A stretch of DNA of 59,508 nucleotides, from NCBI RefSeq assembly GCF_021026195.1, contig NZ_JAJNCT010000006.1, forward strand, positions 1 through 59,508, given 5' to 3'. Positions within the stretch are counted from its first letter, which is position 1. Each line of letters begins with the position of its first letter. Of the stretch, positions 45,225-53,031 are shown piece after piece. Both the position numbers and the translations under genes were made by a program. Under the pieces are notes generated by a model that saw nothing but the letters and a program-made list of their open reading frames with translations, was not told where the DNA came from and ran no database searches. The stretch is from Comamonas koreensis. GTDB lineage: Bacteria > Pseudomonadota > Gammaproteobacteria > Burkholderiales > Burkholderiaceae_C.

Positions 45225-46202
45225 ATGGAATCTCGTATGAAATCCTATGAATTGCATGTGATGGGCCAGAAGGTAGCGAACATACAGCGCTGTTTGTCTC
45301 AGTTGTCGTCGCCGGAGCTCAAGAGTGCGCGGCTTGAGACATCAAGAAGATCGAGTGTGTTGTTTGCAATGATTTCTGGATCCGCTCTTTCCCTGGCAAC
45401 CCCTGTGATCGCACAGGTTTGCGGCCCCACCGGCACCTTCAAGACCTTTGCTGCCTACAACAACAGCCCCGGCACCAGCATGGAGGTGGTCAACAACAAC
45501 ACGCTCAAGGTAGAGAATTCGCTGCTCAAGATCAGCAACCAGACCACCGGTAATGCCGTAAGCAGTTCTGACCGTATCAGTGACACACAGTACAGTGGCG
45601 AGCCCGGCATTTATTTAGGCCATGCGCGAGGAGACACCGATTCTCCAAACGACACCATAAATACTGTTCTCGGATTTTATGACCCCGTCAACAGTTTGGA
45701 GTATCTCCCGGTCAGCAACCTTACATTCAGGCTGCACGATGTAGACGCTGGCGACAATGTCATTGTGAATGCCTATGATGAAAATGGGGTACTCATCCCA
45801 TTGTCGGAATCCAATTTCAGCTTGTACGATGCTTCGTATGCCAGTTATGTGGGAGGTAACCATTTCACATCGCGTGGCAGTAATGATGCGCCAACAAATA
45901 GTCGCCTGGCCACCATTGACCTCAATTTTGCAGGGCTACGCGTGCAACGTGTGGAATTGAGCTACTGGGATACAACAGCTTCTGGCAGCTACACGATCGC
46001 GGAGCTGATTGGCTGCCTGCCGTCTCCGCCTGCACCACCACCGCCGCCACCACCACCGCCGCCGCCGCCACCACCGCCTCCTCCCCCCAGTCCCGCTCCC
46101 GTAGCCGTGCCAGCCTTTTCCGGATGGTCTGTGCTCCTGACGACATTTCTATTGCCCATCATGGCATTGCGTTATAGAAAGCGCGTTAAAAAGAACCCTT
46201 GA
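45225..46202 (+). CDS. IPTL-CTERM surface protein with polyproline linker
   Basis: A 325-residue exported protein. A long N-terminal region precedes a signal segment (RRSSVLFAMISGSALSLATP then VIAQ); the mature part is a beta-rich domain of unknown function with LTFRLHDVDAGDNVIVNAYD. A linker with about 18 consecutive prolines follows. The end VPAFSGWSVLLTTFLLPIMA plus RYRKRVKK is an IPTL-CTERM-like sorting signal: short motif, one membrane helix, basic tail. It is probably anchored or released at the cell surface by an exosortase-type enzyme not seen in this window. An ATG at 45237 is an alternative start; the ribosome-binding site is weak. Confidence 0.75.
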   Translation: MESRMKSYELHVMGQKVANIQRCLSQLSSPELKSARLETSRRSSVLFAMISGSALSLATPVIAQVCGPTGTFKTFAAYNNSPGTSMEVVNNNTLKVENSLLKISNQTTGNAVSSSDRISDTQYSGEPGIYLGHARGDTDSPNDTINTVLGFYDPVNSLEYLPVSNLTFRLHDVDAGDNVIVNAYDENGVLIPLSESNFSLYDASYASYVGGNHFTSRGSNDAPTNSRLATIDLNFAGLRVQRVELSYWDTTASGSYTIAELIGCLPSPPAPPPPPPPPPPPPPPPPPPSPAPVAVPAFSGWSVLLTTFLLPIMALRYRKRVKKNP

Positions 46203-46840
46203 CCCGCTGCCGGCAGGCCAGGGGGGTCTTTTGTCGTCAGGTGGTTGCGCCTCCCGGGCACGCCAGTATGTCCAGCTGGCACCGAATGCCCGACACCGTA
46301 CTCTTGCGGCCGACTAAGCTGAGGCATTCGCACAAATCCCAGCTCCACCACTAAGGGTCAAAGAACGATGAGCGCTTCGTATGGCATCGGCCATGCGAGC
46401 CAGTGCAATTGCTGCGCCTATCGCTGCGCGCACGGCGTATCCCTGCCCCCTACGCATCTCCGTCCGGCCCCCTGTATGGCGCACGGCAGATTCAAACACC
46501 TCCCCGGCCAACGTGGGCAGCACTTGGCCCGTTTGGCTATCCCCCTCCGAGCAGCATCGCCGCTATAGCGGGCGCTTCCGATACAGGCTCGGCCGCCTCC
46601 GGCTAAAAGCCGTCCAACTTGTTGCGTTCGCAATCAATTGTGAACTTACATTGTTAGATCAAATATCTTTATAAGAATTTCCTAGAATACAGAAACTCTG
46701 TTGGCGACTTCATATCGAAATTTGATCCGAATCAAATGTTCAAATATCGATCCAGTTGCCACCCAAACTCTGGAAGCTATTTTCAAATCCATGGGCTTTG
46801 GATTAATACATTTAGCTCCTTGATATTGCAGACCTCTATT
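46203..46840. other. Long intergenic stretch between two IPTL-CTERM genes
   Basis: About 640 bases. The first 400 are GC-rich with overlapping meaningless frames on both strands; the last 200 are AT-rich and likely hold a promoter. Frames continuous with the next gene extend back to 46736 but look non-coding. No terminator with a clear U-tract was found after the gene ending at 46202. Confidence 0.4.
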
Positions 46841-48883
46841 ATGATTTATCCTAACCATCAATTTCTACCCACTTTTTTTACCCTCCTATCCAGTTGTATC
46901 GCAGCAGGGGGAGTCCATGCCCAGTCTATCCATTTCACAGGAGATACGAATCCCACAGGGGACCTCGGGGCCGTCTACAGCTCTGAAAATATTACCGTGG
47001 GTAATACTGCAGACGGTTCACTGAACATTTCATCCGGGGCCGTACTCACCACTACCAATATGGCTTCCATTGCAGCGACCGCAACCAGTTCGGGCACCGC
47101 TACGGTATCCGATCCCGGATCGCTTTGGAATGTCCGCACTGTGGGGGTAGGAAGATTGGGACAAGGTACCCTGAATATCAGGAATGAAGGAAAAATAATT
47201 TCCAGGGAGGGCTATATCGGCCAGTTGGCCGGCAGTACTGGCACTGTGACCGTTGACGGCAAAGGCACATCCTGGACGATCCCTTTAGACTATAACGGCG
47301 ATTTCTGGATTGGTAATATGGGAGGCGCGGGCACGCTCACGGTATCCAACGGAGCCACTGTGAGCACGACCAGCGACATTTACACTGCGGTATCGGGGTC
47401 TAATGTGTCTGCCCTCGTGCAAGTGGACGGCATGGGCTCTACATTGAATGCCGATGCCCTCTGCTATCTGGGCATGTCTGGGACATCCACCGTCCACGTC
47501 ACCAACGGTGCGGAGTTCAACTGTGGAGGCCAATCCTTCATCAACTTCGGAACTGTTTCGGTCACAGGGCAAGGGTCAAAATGGACCCTAGGTTCTACCC
47601 TGAGTATTGGAAACAGCAGCAATCTTAGCAATGGCGCACTGACAGTGGGAGACGGTGGCACTGTAGAAGTCTCAAGTACAGTCAGCCTTCCATATATTTT
47701 TAGCGCCACCGCCAATAGCACTGGCACACTCAATATCGAGGGTACGAGCCAGCCTGGCGCCTTCTCTGCGCCCAGCTTGGCTTTTGGCTCCAACAACCTA
47801 GGTACTGTCAATTTCAATCACACTGATGACTCTGGCGACTATATTTTCTCGACACCAATGTCCGGTCCCGGCACGGTGAATATAAATGGCTCCGGCATTA
47901 CCAGTCTCTCGGGTACCAATGTCTACTCAGGCACAACCGACATCAAAGCGGGAGTGCTCCGTGCAGCATCGACTGCAGGACTGAGCAACGCCTCTGACTT
48001 CGTCCTTCACTCCGGAGGAACTCTGGATAGCAACACCTTCAGCCCTACCGTCAAAAGCCTCGTCAATGGCGGCGTGGTTACGATGCTGTCGGGAGGCACA
48101 GCAGGCGCATTGACTGTCAACCGCAATTATGTTGGCAATGGCGGCACCGTAGCGCTGAACACAGCACTAGGAGACAGCACAGCAGCCACAGAGCGCCTCC
48201 TCATTCAAGGTGACACCAGCGGCACGACCACATTGGACATTCATAATCTGGGCGGCTCAGGCGCCCAGACCACCGGCAACGGTATTTTGGTCGTGCAAGT
48301 GGCAGGTGCATCCGATGGCCTGTTCAAACTCCCCGCTCCGGGTTTTATCGATGTAGGTAGCTATCGTTACACCTTGCTGAAAGTCGGCCGTGACTGGTAT
48401 CTGCAATCGGAAGGGTTAGCTGCTGCTCCAGAGGCGAATGTGGTTTGTGTGCCTGCTGAACTGGTGGATGCAGACAACCAGGTCAGCACCTGCACGGTGA
48501 CCCTGAACTCTGCGCCGCTGCAGGATCTGCCCGTCAATCTGAACGTGGCGCCTCCGCATGCCCGCTACACCACATCCTGTGTATCGCCCATCGTCGTGCC
48601 TGCTCATTCCACGCAGTCCACATGCACTGTTACCGCGGTCCCCAACAATGTTGCTGGCGATGGCGATGTAATCGCTGAAATGTCCGTGGCCGCGCCCACG
48701 TTGCCTGGCGCCTATACAACCAGCGGCCCAGCAGCCCAGGTGTTGATCAAAGACGACGATGCCCCATCCACAACCACTGCGGTCCCCGTTCCCCAGTTTG
48801 GCTGGGCGGGTTTGGTCTCGCTATCAGCCCTGCTTTCTGTGTTTGCATTCGGTCAGAGCCGCCACCGCAGGCCACGTCAGTAA
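46841..48883 (+). CDS. Autotransporter-like passenger protein ending in an IPTL-CTERM signal
   Basis: A 680-residue exported protein. The signal peptide (FFTLLSSCIAAGGVHAQ) is followed by about 450 residues of passenger-type beta-helix repeats, e.g. GTLTVSNGATVSTTSDI and TATVSDPGSLWNV. A PATR-like repeat (NVYSGTTDIKAGVLRAAS) and a pertactin-like end-of-passenger segment (IDVGSYRYTLLKVGRDWYLQ) follow. Instead of the usual 12-strand beta-barrel there is a Cys-containing domain of about 100 residues and an IPTL-CTERM tail (VPVPQFGWAGLVSLSALLSV, basic end). It is probably a surface protein sorted by an exosortase-like route. ATG 46841 lacks a ribosome-binding site, so the start is uncertain. Confidence 0.8.
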   Translation: MIYPNHQFLPTFFTLLSSCIAAGGVHAQSIHFTGDTNPTGDLGAVYSSENITVGNTADGSLNISSGAVLTTTNMASIAATATSSGTATVSDPGSLWNVRTVGVGRLGQGTLNIRNEGKIISREGYIGQLAGSTGTVTVDGKGTSWTIPLDYNGDFWIGNMGGAGTLTVSNGATVSTTSDIYTAVSGSNVSALVQVDGMGSTLNADALCYLGMSGTSTVHVTNGAEFNCGGQSFINFGTVSVTGQGSKWTLGSTLSIGNSSNLSNGALTVGDGGTVEVSSTVSLPYIFSATANSTGTLNIEGTSQPGAFSAPSLAFGSNNLGTVNFNHTDDSGDYIFSTPMSGPGTVNINGSGITSLSGTNVYSGTTDIKAGVLRAASTAGLSNASDFVLHSGGTLDSNTFSPTVKSLVNGGVVTMLSGGTAGALTVNRNYVGNGGTVALNTALGDSTAATERLLIQGDTSGTTTLDIHNLGGSGAQTTGNGILVVQVAGASDGLFKLPAPGFIDVGSYRYTLLKVGRDWYLQSEGLAAAPEANVVCVPAELVDADNQVSTCTVTLNSAPLQDLPVNLNVAPPHARYTTSCVSPIVVPAHSTQSTCTVTAVPNNVAGDGDVIAEMSVAAPTLPGAYTTSGPAAQVLIKDDDAPSTTTAVPVPQFGWAGLVSLSALLSVFAFGQSRHRRPRQ

Positions 48884-48996
48884 GCTCACTATCATTAATG
48901 CCGGTTATCAATCGAGGAGATGGGTAACTGGCTCTTCGCATAACCTCATAAAATTTAGAAAGCTACTTTATGATATCAGTCGGCGGCAGCGTTTAG

Positions 48997-49308
48997 GCAA
49001 CGCTAAATTATGCGGGAGGTCAAAGCTCAGGAGAAATAACTTATGCTGCCGAAGAATTCTCCTTCAAACCCAATGCCATTGACAACCTCACCAAAGGGCT
49101 CGCCCCCAAAAGCAATCGTCAAAACTGCACATTTCGATGCGATGGAATAATATCTTTAAAAAACGGAGGATTTTTGTTCTTCAAGGTCATCAACATTTGA
49201 CTAAGAAATCCTGACGACTCCGAAGAAGATTTGAGCTTTTTTACCCGCCGGCCCAATGAAGTATTTACATTCTTGAAGTCAAGAGTACCCCACGAATTTA
49301 TTCGCTAA
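48997..49308 (+). pseudogene. Decayed open frame with an internal stop
   Basis: One frame stays open from 48997 to 49308 except for a TGA at 49198-49200, and has no start codon near its 5' end. Its translation looks protein-like (EEFSFKPNAIDNLTKGLAPK; after the stop, LRNPDDSEEDLSFFTRRPNE then VFTFLKSRVPHEFIR). I do not recognise the family. It may be the remains of a small gene next to the passenger gene. The evidence is only the amino-acid composition on both sides of the stop. Confidence 0.3.
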
Positions 49309-49433
49309 CGCATCTTATTACCACTGCGCATTTCACGCCAGAGCATAAACCGCCCCTCAATAATCTACAACAGCTCGGTTGCTCAATCGACTAAAACAAG
49401 CTTAGCATTCGATAAAACCCCTTATAGTTCTGC

Positions 49434-49634
49434 TTATTTCAACCACCCCACAGCGCCATCGATGAATTCGATTACTACGCTTTTAGCTGCCGAATAAACA
49501 GAAAAATTGAATCCAGCTTTTTCCAAGATGACTGTCGCCTGCGGCATAACAGGACTCTCCAGCGCCCCTATTTTTTCGTGAAAGCCGATGACGGAAATCA
49601 TGGCCTCGGCAGTCTTATCTCCATGCGTCGACAT
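49434..49634 (-). CDS. Small hypothetical protein
   Basis: A possible 66-residue protein (MSTHGDKTAEAMISVIGFHE to the end IEFIDGAVGWLK). ATG 49634 has CGAGG five bases upstream. Composition is plausible (VMPQATVILEKAGFNFSVYS), but there is no known family. It lies in AT-rich accessory DNA between the decayed frame and the alpha-CTD-like gene. Confidence 0.35.
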   Translation of the reverse strand: MSTHGDKTAEAMISVIGFHEKIGALESPVMPQATVILEKAGFNFSVYSAAKSVVIEFIDGAVGWLK

Positions 49635-49756
49635 ACAACCTCGACATCTACCAGCCCCACACTGAAACCATAGCAGCAAACTTTAAAAAAGGAAATCTTC
49701 AACTGTTTTGAAATAAATCAAGTTATCCGGAAACTCTTTTTCAGCGGCTGTAGAGC

Positions 49757-50062
49757 ATGCGACAATGTGACATGAGAGAAATAAAACAAATTCCACAAGA
49801 GGACGCAGTTTTAATCGGAAAGCTGCTTCGACGTCAAGTTATCTACGCACTTGCCAGAGAGGGAATCCATACGATTGAGGATATCAAAGCCAATTATCCT
49901 AAGCAATTGCTGAAAGTTCGTGGCTTCGGCTTTCTATCACTCCGGCGACTTGAACTAGAGCTTTTCAAGGAGCCTGATTTCACCCCCTATCAACCCAGAC
50001 ATATTGTTCGGGAAGAAAAAATATCGCCAGCCACTAAAAATTATTCCAAGGCAATAGAATAG
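49757..50062 (+). CDS. Small protein with an RNA polymerase alpha-CTD-like helix-hairpin fold
   Basis: A 101-residue protein. Its middle (REGIHTIEDIKANYPKQLLK followed by VRGFGFLSLRRLELELF) resembles the C-terminal domain of RNA polymerase alpha, a helix-hairpin-helix unit that binds DNA and regulators. Here it stands alone with a short acidic N-terminus and a basic tail. ATG 49757 or the second ATG at 49772 could start it. In accessory DNA it may be a DNA-binding regulator or polymerase-interacting protein; the function is unknown. Confidence 0.55.
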   Translation: MRQCDMREIKQIPQEDAVLIGKLLRRQVIYALAREGIHTIEDIKANYPKQLLKVRGFGFLSLRRLELELFKEPDFTPYQPRHIVREEKISPATKNYSKAIE

Positions 50063-50596
50063 GCCGCCATCTTTCCAGACTCAATAGAAATAAGACCTAA
50101 ACGCTTTGCAATCCAAAAGTGCGTCTAACGAACTTCTACACGCCCAGCGTTGAACCTGTCATATTCTGGTATAGCCCTATTCGAGCCTTCATTGGCAGCC
50201 CGCCACACCAGCGGGCTACACAGTAGCTTCATGGCAGTTCATGGTCCTGTCTCTTGCACGGCTGTACTGCGCCATCACTGAGACAAGGCCGGTTTCGCAA
50301 AATCTGAATTCTAGGCTAAGCTGCAGCTGCAAGACGTCGCCGCTGAAGAGTAATGCCAGGCATCCAAGTCGGCAATTCTGCAGCAGACATCCAAAATAAC
50401 ATAAAAATATAAAATTCTAATAAACAGTACCCAACCCATTCATGCCTTAAAATATATCGCAACGAAATTTTGACACCGGCTATATACACCATTAACTCAG
50501 CTAATCTGCAGATAATACCCCTCAAGTGAGTAATCACAAAATAACTTTAAAGCCGGGTTTCAGCATAGAATGGATTCACTTCAGGAGAGTATTTTC
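50063..50596. other. AT-rich intergenic stretch
   Basis: About 530 bases with no gene I can support. A 73-codon minus-strand frame at 50316-50537 is hydrophobic but has no ribosome-binding site or homology. The right end probably carries the promoter of the CHRD-domain gene. Confidence 0.4.
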
Positions 50597-51121
50597 ATGC
50601 TTGACCGACGCAAAACGTTATTCACATTCACTAGCGCGGCAGCCCTGATCACCCTCTCCGCCTTCACGCTTCGTGCCTCTATGGCACGATCTACCTCACA
50701 GGCACAGCGGCCAAAATACGCAAGCTTCTACGCACATTTAGATGCTAAATATGTGCTGCCGCCCATCAAGGCCCAAGCGGGCGGCTCTTTGCGCAGCACC
50801 CTGGACACTGATTCCGGGATCTTCAGATGGGAAATCTTTTTAGCTCGTATGACCGGTCCTGAAACACAAGCGGCATTTCATGGTCCTGCGTCCAAACACC
50901 AGAATGCCCCCGCCCTCATCGTGCTACCTCGTTTCATGCCTGCTCGTGAGGGTCAACCCACTGACACGCTAGAACTGAGCGGCACCAGCACGCTAACCTC
51001 CGAGCAGATGGACGACTTGCTTGCTGGTCGCTGGTATATCAGCGCATCCTCCGCCGCGTATCCCAATGGAGAACTACGCGGGCAGCTTACACGCTATGCA
51101 GGAGGAGTCCACGGCGTTTGA
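50597..51121 (+). CDS. Exported CHRD-domain protein, probable Tat substrate
   Basis: A 174-residue protein. The N-terminus MLDRRKTLFTFTSAAALITL has a twin-arginine signal pattern. The mature part fits the CHRD domain: ADAKYVLPP-like beginning (AHLDAKYVLPPIKAQAGGSL), FRWEIFLARMTGPETQAAFH with GPA, the TLTSEQMDDLLAGRWYI stretch and the conserved end YPNGELRGQL. CHRD proteins occur in surface and cuticle-like proteins of many bacteria; the biochemical role is unknown. ATG 50597 follows CAGGAGAG. An upstream ATG at 50570 has no such site. Confidence 0.75.
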   Translation: MLDRRKTLFTFTSAAALITLSAFTLRASMARSTSQAQRPKYASFYAHLDAKYVLPPIKAQAGGSLRSTLDTDSGIFRWEIFLARMTGPETQAAFHGPASKHQNAPALIVLPRFMPAREGQPTDTLELSGTSTLTSEQMDDLLAGRWYISASSAAYPNGELRGQLTRYAGGVHGV

Positions 51122-51490
51122 TTGCGCTGGACCCTATGGATCCAGGGTAGTCCAGCGAACTTATGACCAAGTGATGCAAGGGCTGATATGAAGCGTTTCG
51201 CGGCTGCACAGCCATCCGAGAAGGCATAGGTGCCGGCCGGTCTATGGGACGCCCGGCCCACGCCCGTAGTTCTGGCTCAGGTGGTCTGTACGCATCCCCG
51301 CATTGTCATCGGTTCGCCAGCGGATACGCGCCAAGGCCTTAACCACCAAGTTGTGAGCGCCTGGCCATGCCCCATGGGTACTCTTGTGCAGGTAATGATG
51401 CGTAAGGGTGCAAAGTGGACTCCGTCAGCCGAGGCACCATGTCGCAGCGGCCAATGCGCCGACACCCCACATTCCACACCCACGCAAAGA
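51122..51490. other. Intergenic stretch on the host side of the attachment site
   Basis: About 370 bases without a supported gene. The frames at 51230-51505 and 51277-51483 are complementary shadows of each other. No insertion-sequence end or repeat was noticed. Confidence 0.35.
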
Positions 51491-51491
51491 A

Positions 51492-51521
51492 AAACCCCTG
51501 AGTGAGAACACTCAGGGGTTT
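51492..51521. terminator. Strong hairpin, original terminator of a displaced tRNA gene
   Basis: A perfect 13-bp stem, AAACCCCTGAGTG with its complement, and the loop AGAA. Read leftward it comes six bases after the tRNA-like 3' tail and ends in U-rich sequence (TTTTTC), as expected for the terminator of a tRNA-Ser gene. Confidence 0.8.
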
Positions 51522-51527
51522 GATTCT

Positions 51528-51554
51528 TGGCGGAAACGGAGGGATTCGAACCCT
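51528..51554 (-). other. tRNA-Ser 3' tail: attachment site of a prophage or genomic island
   Basis: Minus strand reads AGGGTTCGAATCCCTCCGTT followed by TCCGCCA: T-arm, acceptor 3' strand, G73 and CCA of a tRNA, most like a serine tRNA with a GGAAACG acceptor. No 5' half follows; the sequence beyond 51554 cannot fold as a tRNA, and T-stem pairing fails exactly at that border. This is the classic scar of integration into a tRNA 3' end. Phage genes lie to the right and the native terminator to the left, so the element extends rightward past the window. Confidence 0.75.
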
Positions 51555-51832
51555 AGAGAGTGAGTTTTAGAGCGTACCTGAGCGGCTTTTTCAGAGGTAG
51601 GCTATCCGCCCAAGTACGCTGGAATTGGCTCTTTTTGGGGCAGATTTAGGGATGGCGAATGCTGGACCAGCGGACGCTGGCTAGGTCTGCGTCACCCGCC
51701 AGCGGCTCCAGCGCCAGGCTACCATCGCTCCTGCGCGGTGCCAGAGCGAGGCACCTGCCGCCCTAACCCGGCGCCCCCCCCACCCCTCCGCCAGCATGGC
51801 CCCTGCCGGTGAAGCCTTCAGACGATTTCTGC

Positions 51833-52078
51833 TCAGTTGGTAATATGGAGCGTAGAAGTCTTGCTGGTAATCGTGTATCCATAATCACGAAGCCGCTCCT
51901 CAGGAGTTGCGCCCGGGAATCCATCCGGGATGATGCCAAGTTCATCCTGAGCTTTAATAACCAACTGCCGAGCGAAATGCTCTTTCGAAGGCTCAATGCC
52001 ATTTTCAACAATTTCTGAGTGTCTTAGAGGAGACTTGGTTTCATGTGTGGCGATATAAGTCACCATTGATTTAGACAT
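51833..52078 (-). CDS. Small hypothetical protein near the attachment site
   Basis: An 81-residue soluble protein (MSKSMVTYIATHETKSPLRH to the end TLHITN). ATG 52078 follows AAAGGAAATGAC, a good ribosome-binding site. No family is recognised. It is the leftmost supported gene of the element, on the same strand as the two genes upstream of it and the distant lysis genes. The 51555-51832 stretch to its left holds no supported gene. Confidence 0.5.
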   Translation of the reverse strand: MSKSMVTYIATHETKSPLRHSEIVENGIEPSKEHFARQLVIKAQDELGIIPDGFPGATPEERLRDYGYTITSKTSTLHITN

Positions 52079-52188
52079 GTCATTTCCTTTAGAAGATATA
52101 AAGTCAACTTACATTCACATCAGCGCCGGACATGAATATTAAAAGCTACCGACCAAAAGACCTAGCGAATGACTCGATGAAGAGGCTC

Positions 52189-52353
52189 TTACAGTTCTGC
52201 ATAGAGAAAGCCTTCTGTCATTTCTGAGGCGACCTCAGTACGACAAACAGGACAGTAGGCGGTTTCTCGATCTTTCCCGCCAAGCCCGATGCCGGGATCT
52301 TCAGTGATGACCAGCAGCACCTCACAGCCTGGGCAGTTTTTTTCGTAGCTCAT
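52189..52353 (-). CDS. Very small zinc-ribbon protein
   Basis: A 54-residue protein with two CxxC knuckles: NCPGCEVLLV near the N-terminus and YCPVCRTEVA near residue 34, spaced as in a zinc ribbon. It lies between two small leftward genes of the phage-like region. The ribosome-binding site is weak, but the paired Cys-Pro motifs strongly suggest a real gene. The function is unknown; small zinc-finger proteins of this kind are common in phages. Confidence 0.55.
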   Translation of the reverse strand: MSYEKNCPGCEVLLVITEDPGIGLGGKDRETAYCPVCRTEVASEMTEGFLYAEL

Positions 52354-52387
52354 AGTGAATGAATGGAAGCACGGGCACTAGGTGTGC

Positions 52388-52687
52388 TCATCCTGTGCAC
52401 GTAGAAAGTGCAAGTTTATCCAAATTGTTTTTTGCACCAGGCGATAACCAGTGGATCCACAGCCCTTTCATCCAGGCCAGCGCATACAGCACGCTCACAG
52501 CGAAGATGCCCCATTGCTCGGCCTTCCATGAGGCGTAGAACCAGAACGGCTGGCCCAGCATGCCGAAGATGCCCGCCCAGCGCCTGAAGCTCTCAGAACG
52601 GGCTTGCGACAGCCAAGCGGCAGCTGCACCTAGCACCGCGATGGCAACCTGATCTATCTGCATGAGCCATTCCGCAATACTGTACAA
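52388..52687 (-). CDS. Small membrane protein of phage-associated type
   Basis: A 99-residue protein with two or three hydrophobic segments (QVAIAVLGAAAAWLSQ, WAGIFGMLGQPFWFYASWKA, WGIFAVSVLYALAWMKGLW). The WLSQ, GMLGQPFW and GIFAVSVLY pattern resembles small membrane proteins found in prophages of Proteobacteria; this is from memory of the family and was not checked. It heads a short leftward run with the zinc-ribbon and 81-residue genes. Confidence 0.6.
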   Translation of the reverse strand: MYSIAEWLMQIDQVAIAVLGAAAAWLSQARSESFRRWAGIFGMLGQPFWFYASWKAEQWGIFAVSVLYALAWMKGLWIHWLSPGAKNNLDKLALSTCTG

Positions 52688-53031
52688 AAGAACAGTTTAG
52701 AAGGTGCGCATTGCCACCACAACCAAAATAGGTTCCACCCGGGGCCGTGTTGGCGCCAGTGTGGCTCTTTCAATGCGACTTAACGAAGTCACGCCAGTTC
52801 GCATGCGCATCAATCTGGTCAAATATTGACACTTAGAAACATTTCATGGACATTCTTTAACTATTGCTTCAGGAAGGTGAGAGCACTTTGTTAACTAGTA
52901 TTTATAGTGCGCGCTCGTCGTAGAACAATTGTCATCTCTTTGTTCAACCTAGGCCTTTGCGATTTAAGCAATGAACATTAGCTATCGGTCAATGGTATAA
53001 ATATTGAAAATTTTTGGACACAGGAGTGATC
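52688..53031. other. Divergent promoter region ahead of the third IPTL-CTERM gene
   Basis: About 340 AT-rich bases with no gene. It should carry the promoter for the rightward gene at 53032, whose ribosome-binding site ACAGGAG is at its end, and possibly one for the leftward genes. Confidence 0.4.

Noticed and set aside
46021..46098. Tandem short repeat that might be a CRISPR or minisatellite
   Set aside because: It is a run of proline codons inside a coding frame. No spacers or palindromic repeats are present, and no CRISPR array was seen anywhere.
50316..50537. A 73-codon hydrophobic minus-strand frame
   Set aside because: No ribosome-binding site, no family, and the hydrophobicity can be explained by AT-rich codons.
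51528..51615. A complete tRNA gene
   Set aside because: Only the T-arm and acceptor 3' strand are present; no D-arm, anticodon arm or matching 5' acceptor strand follows on the minus strand.
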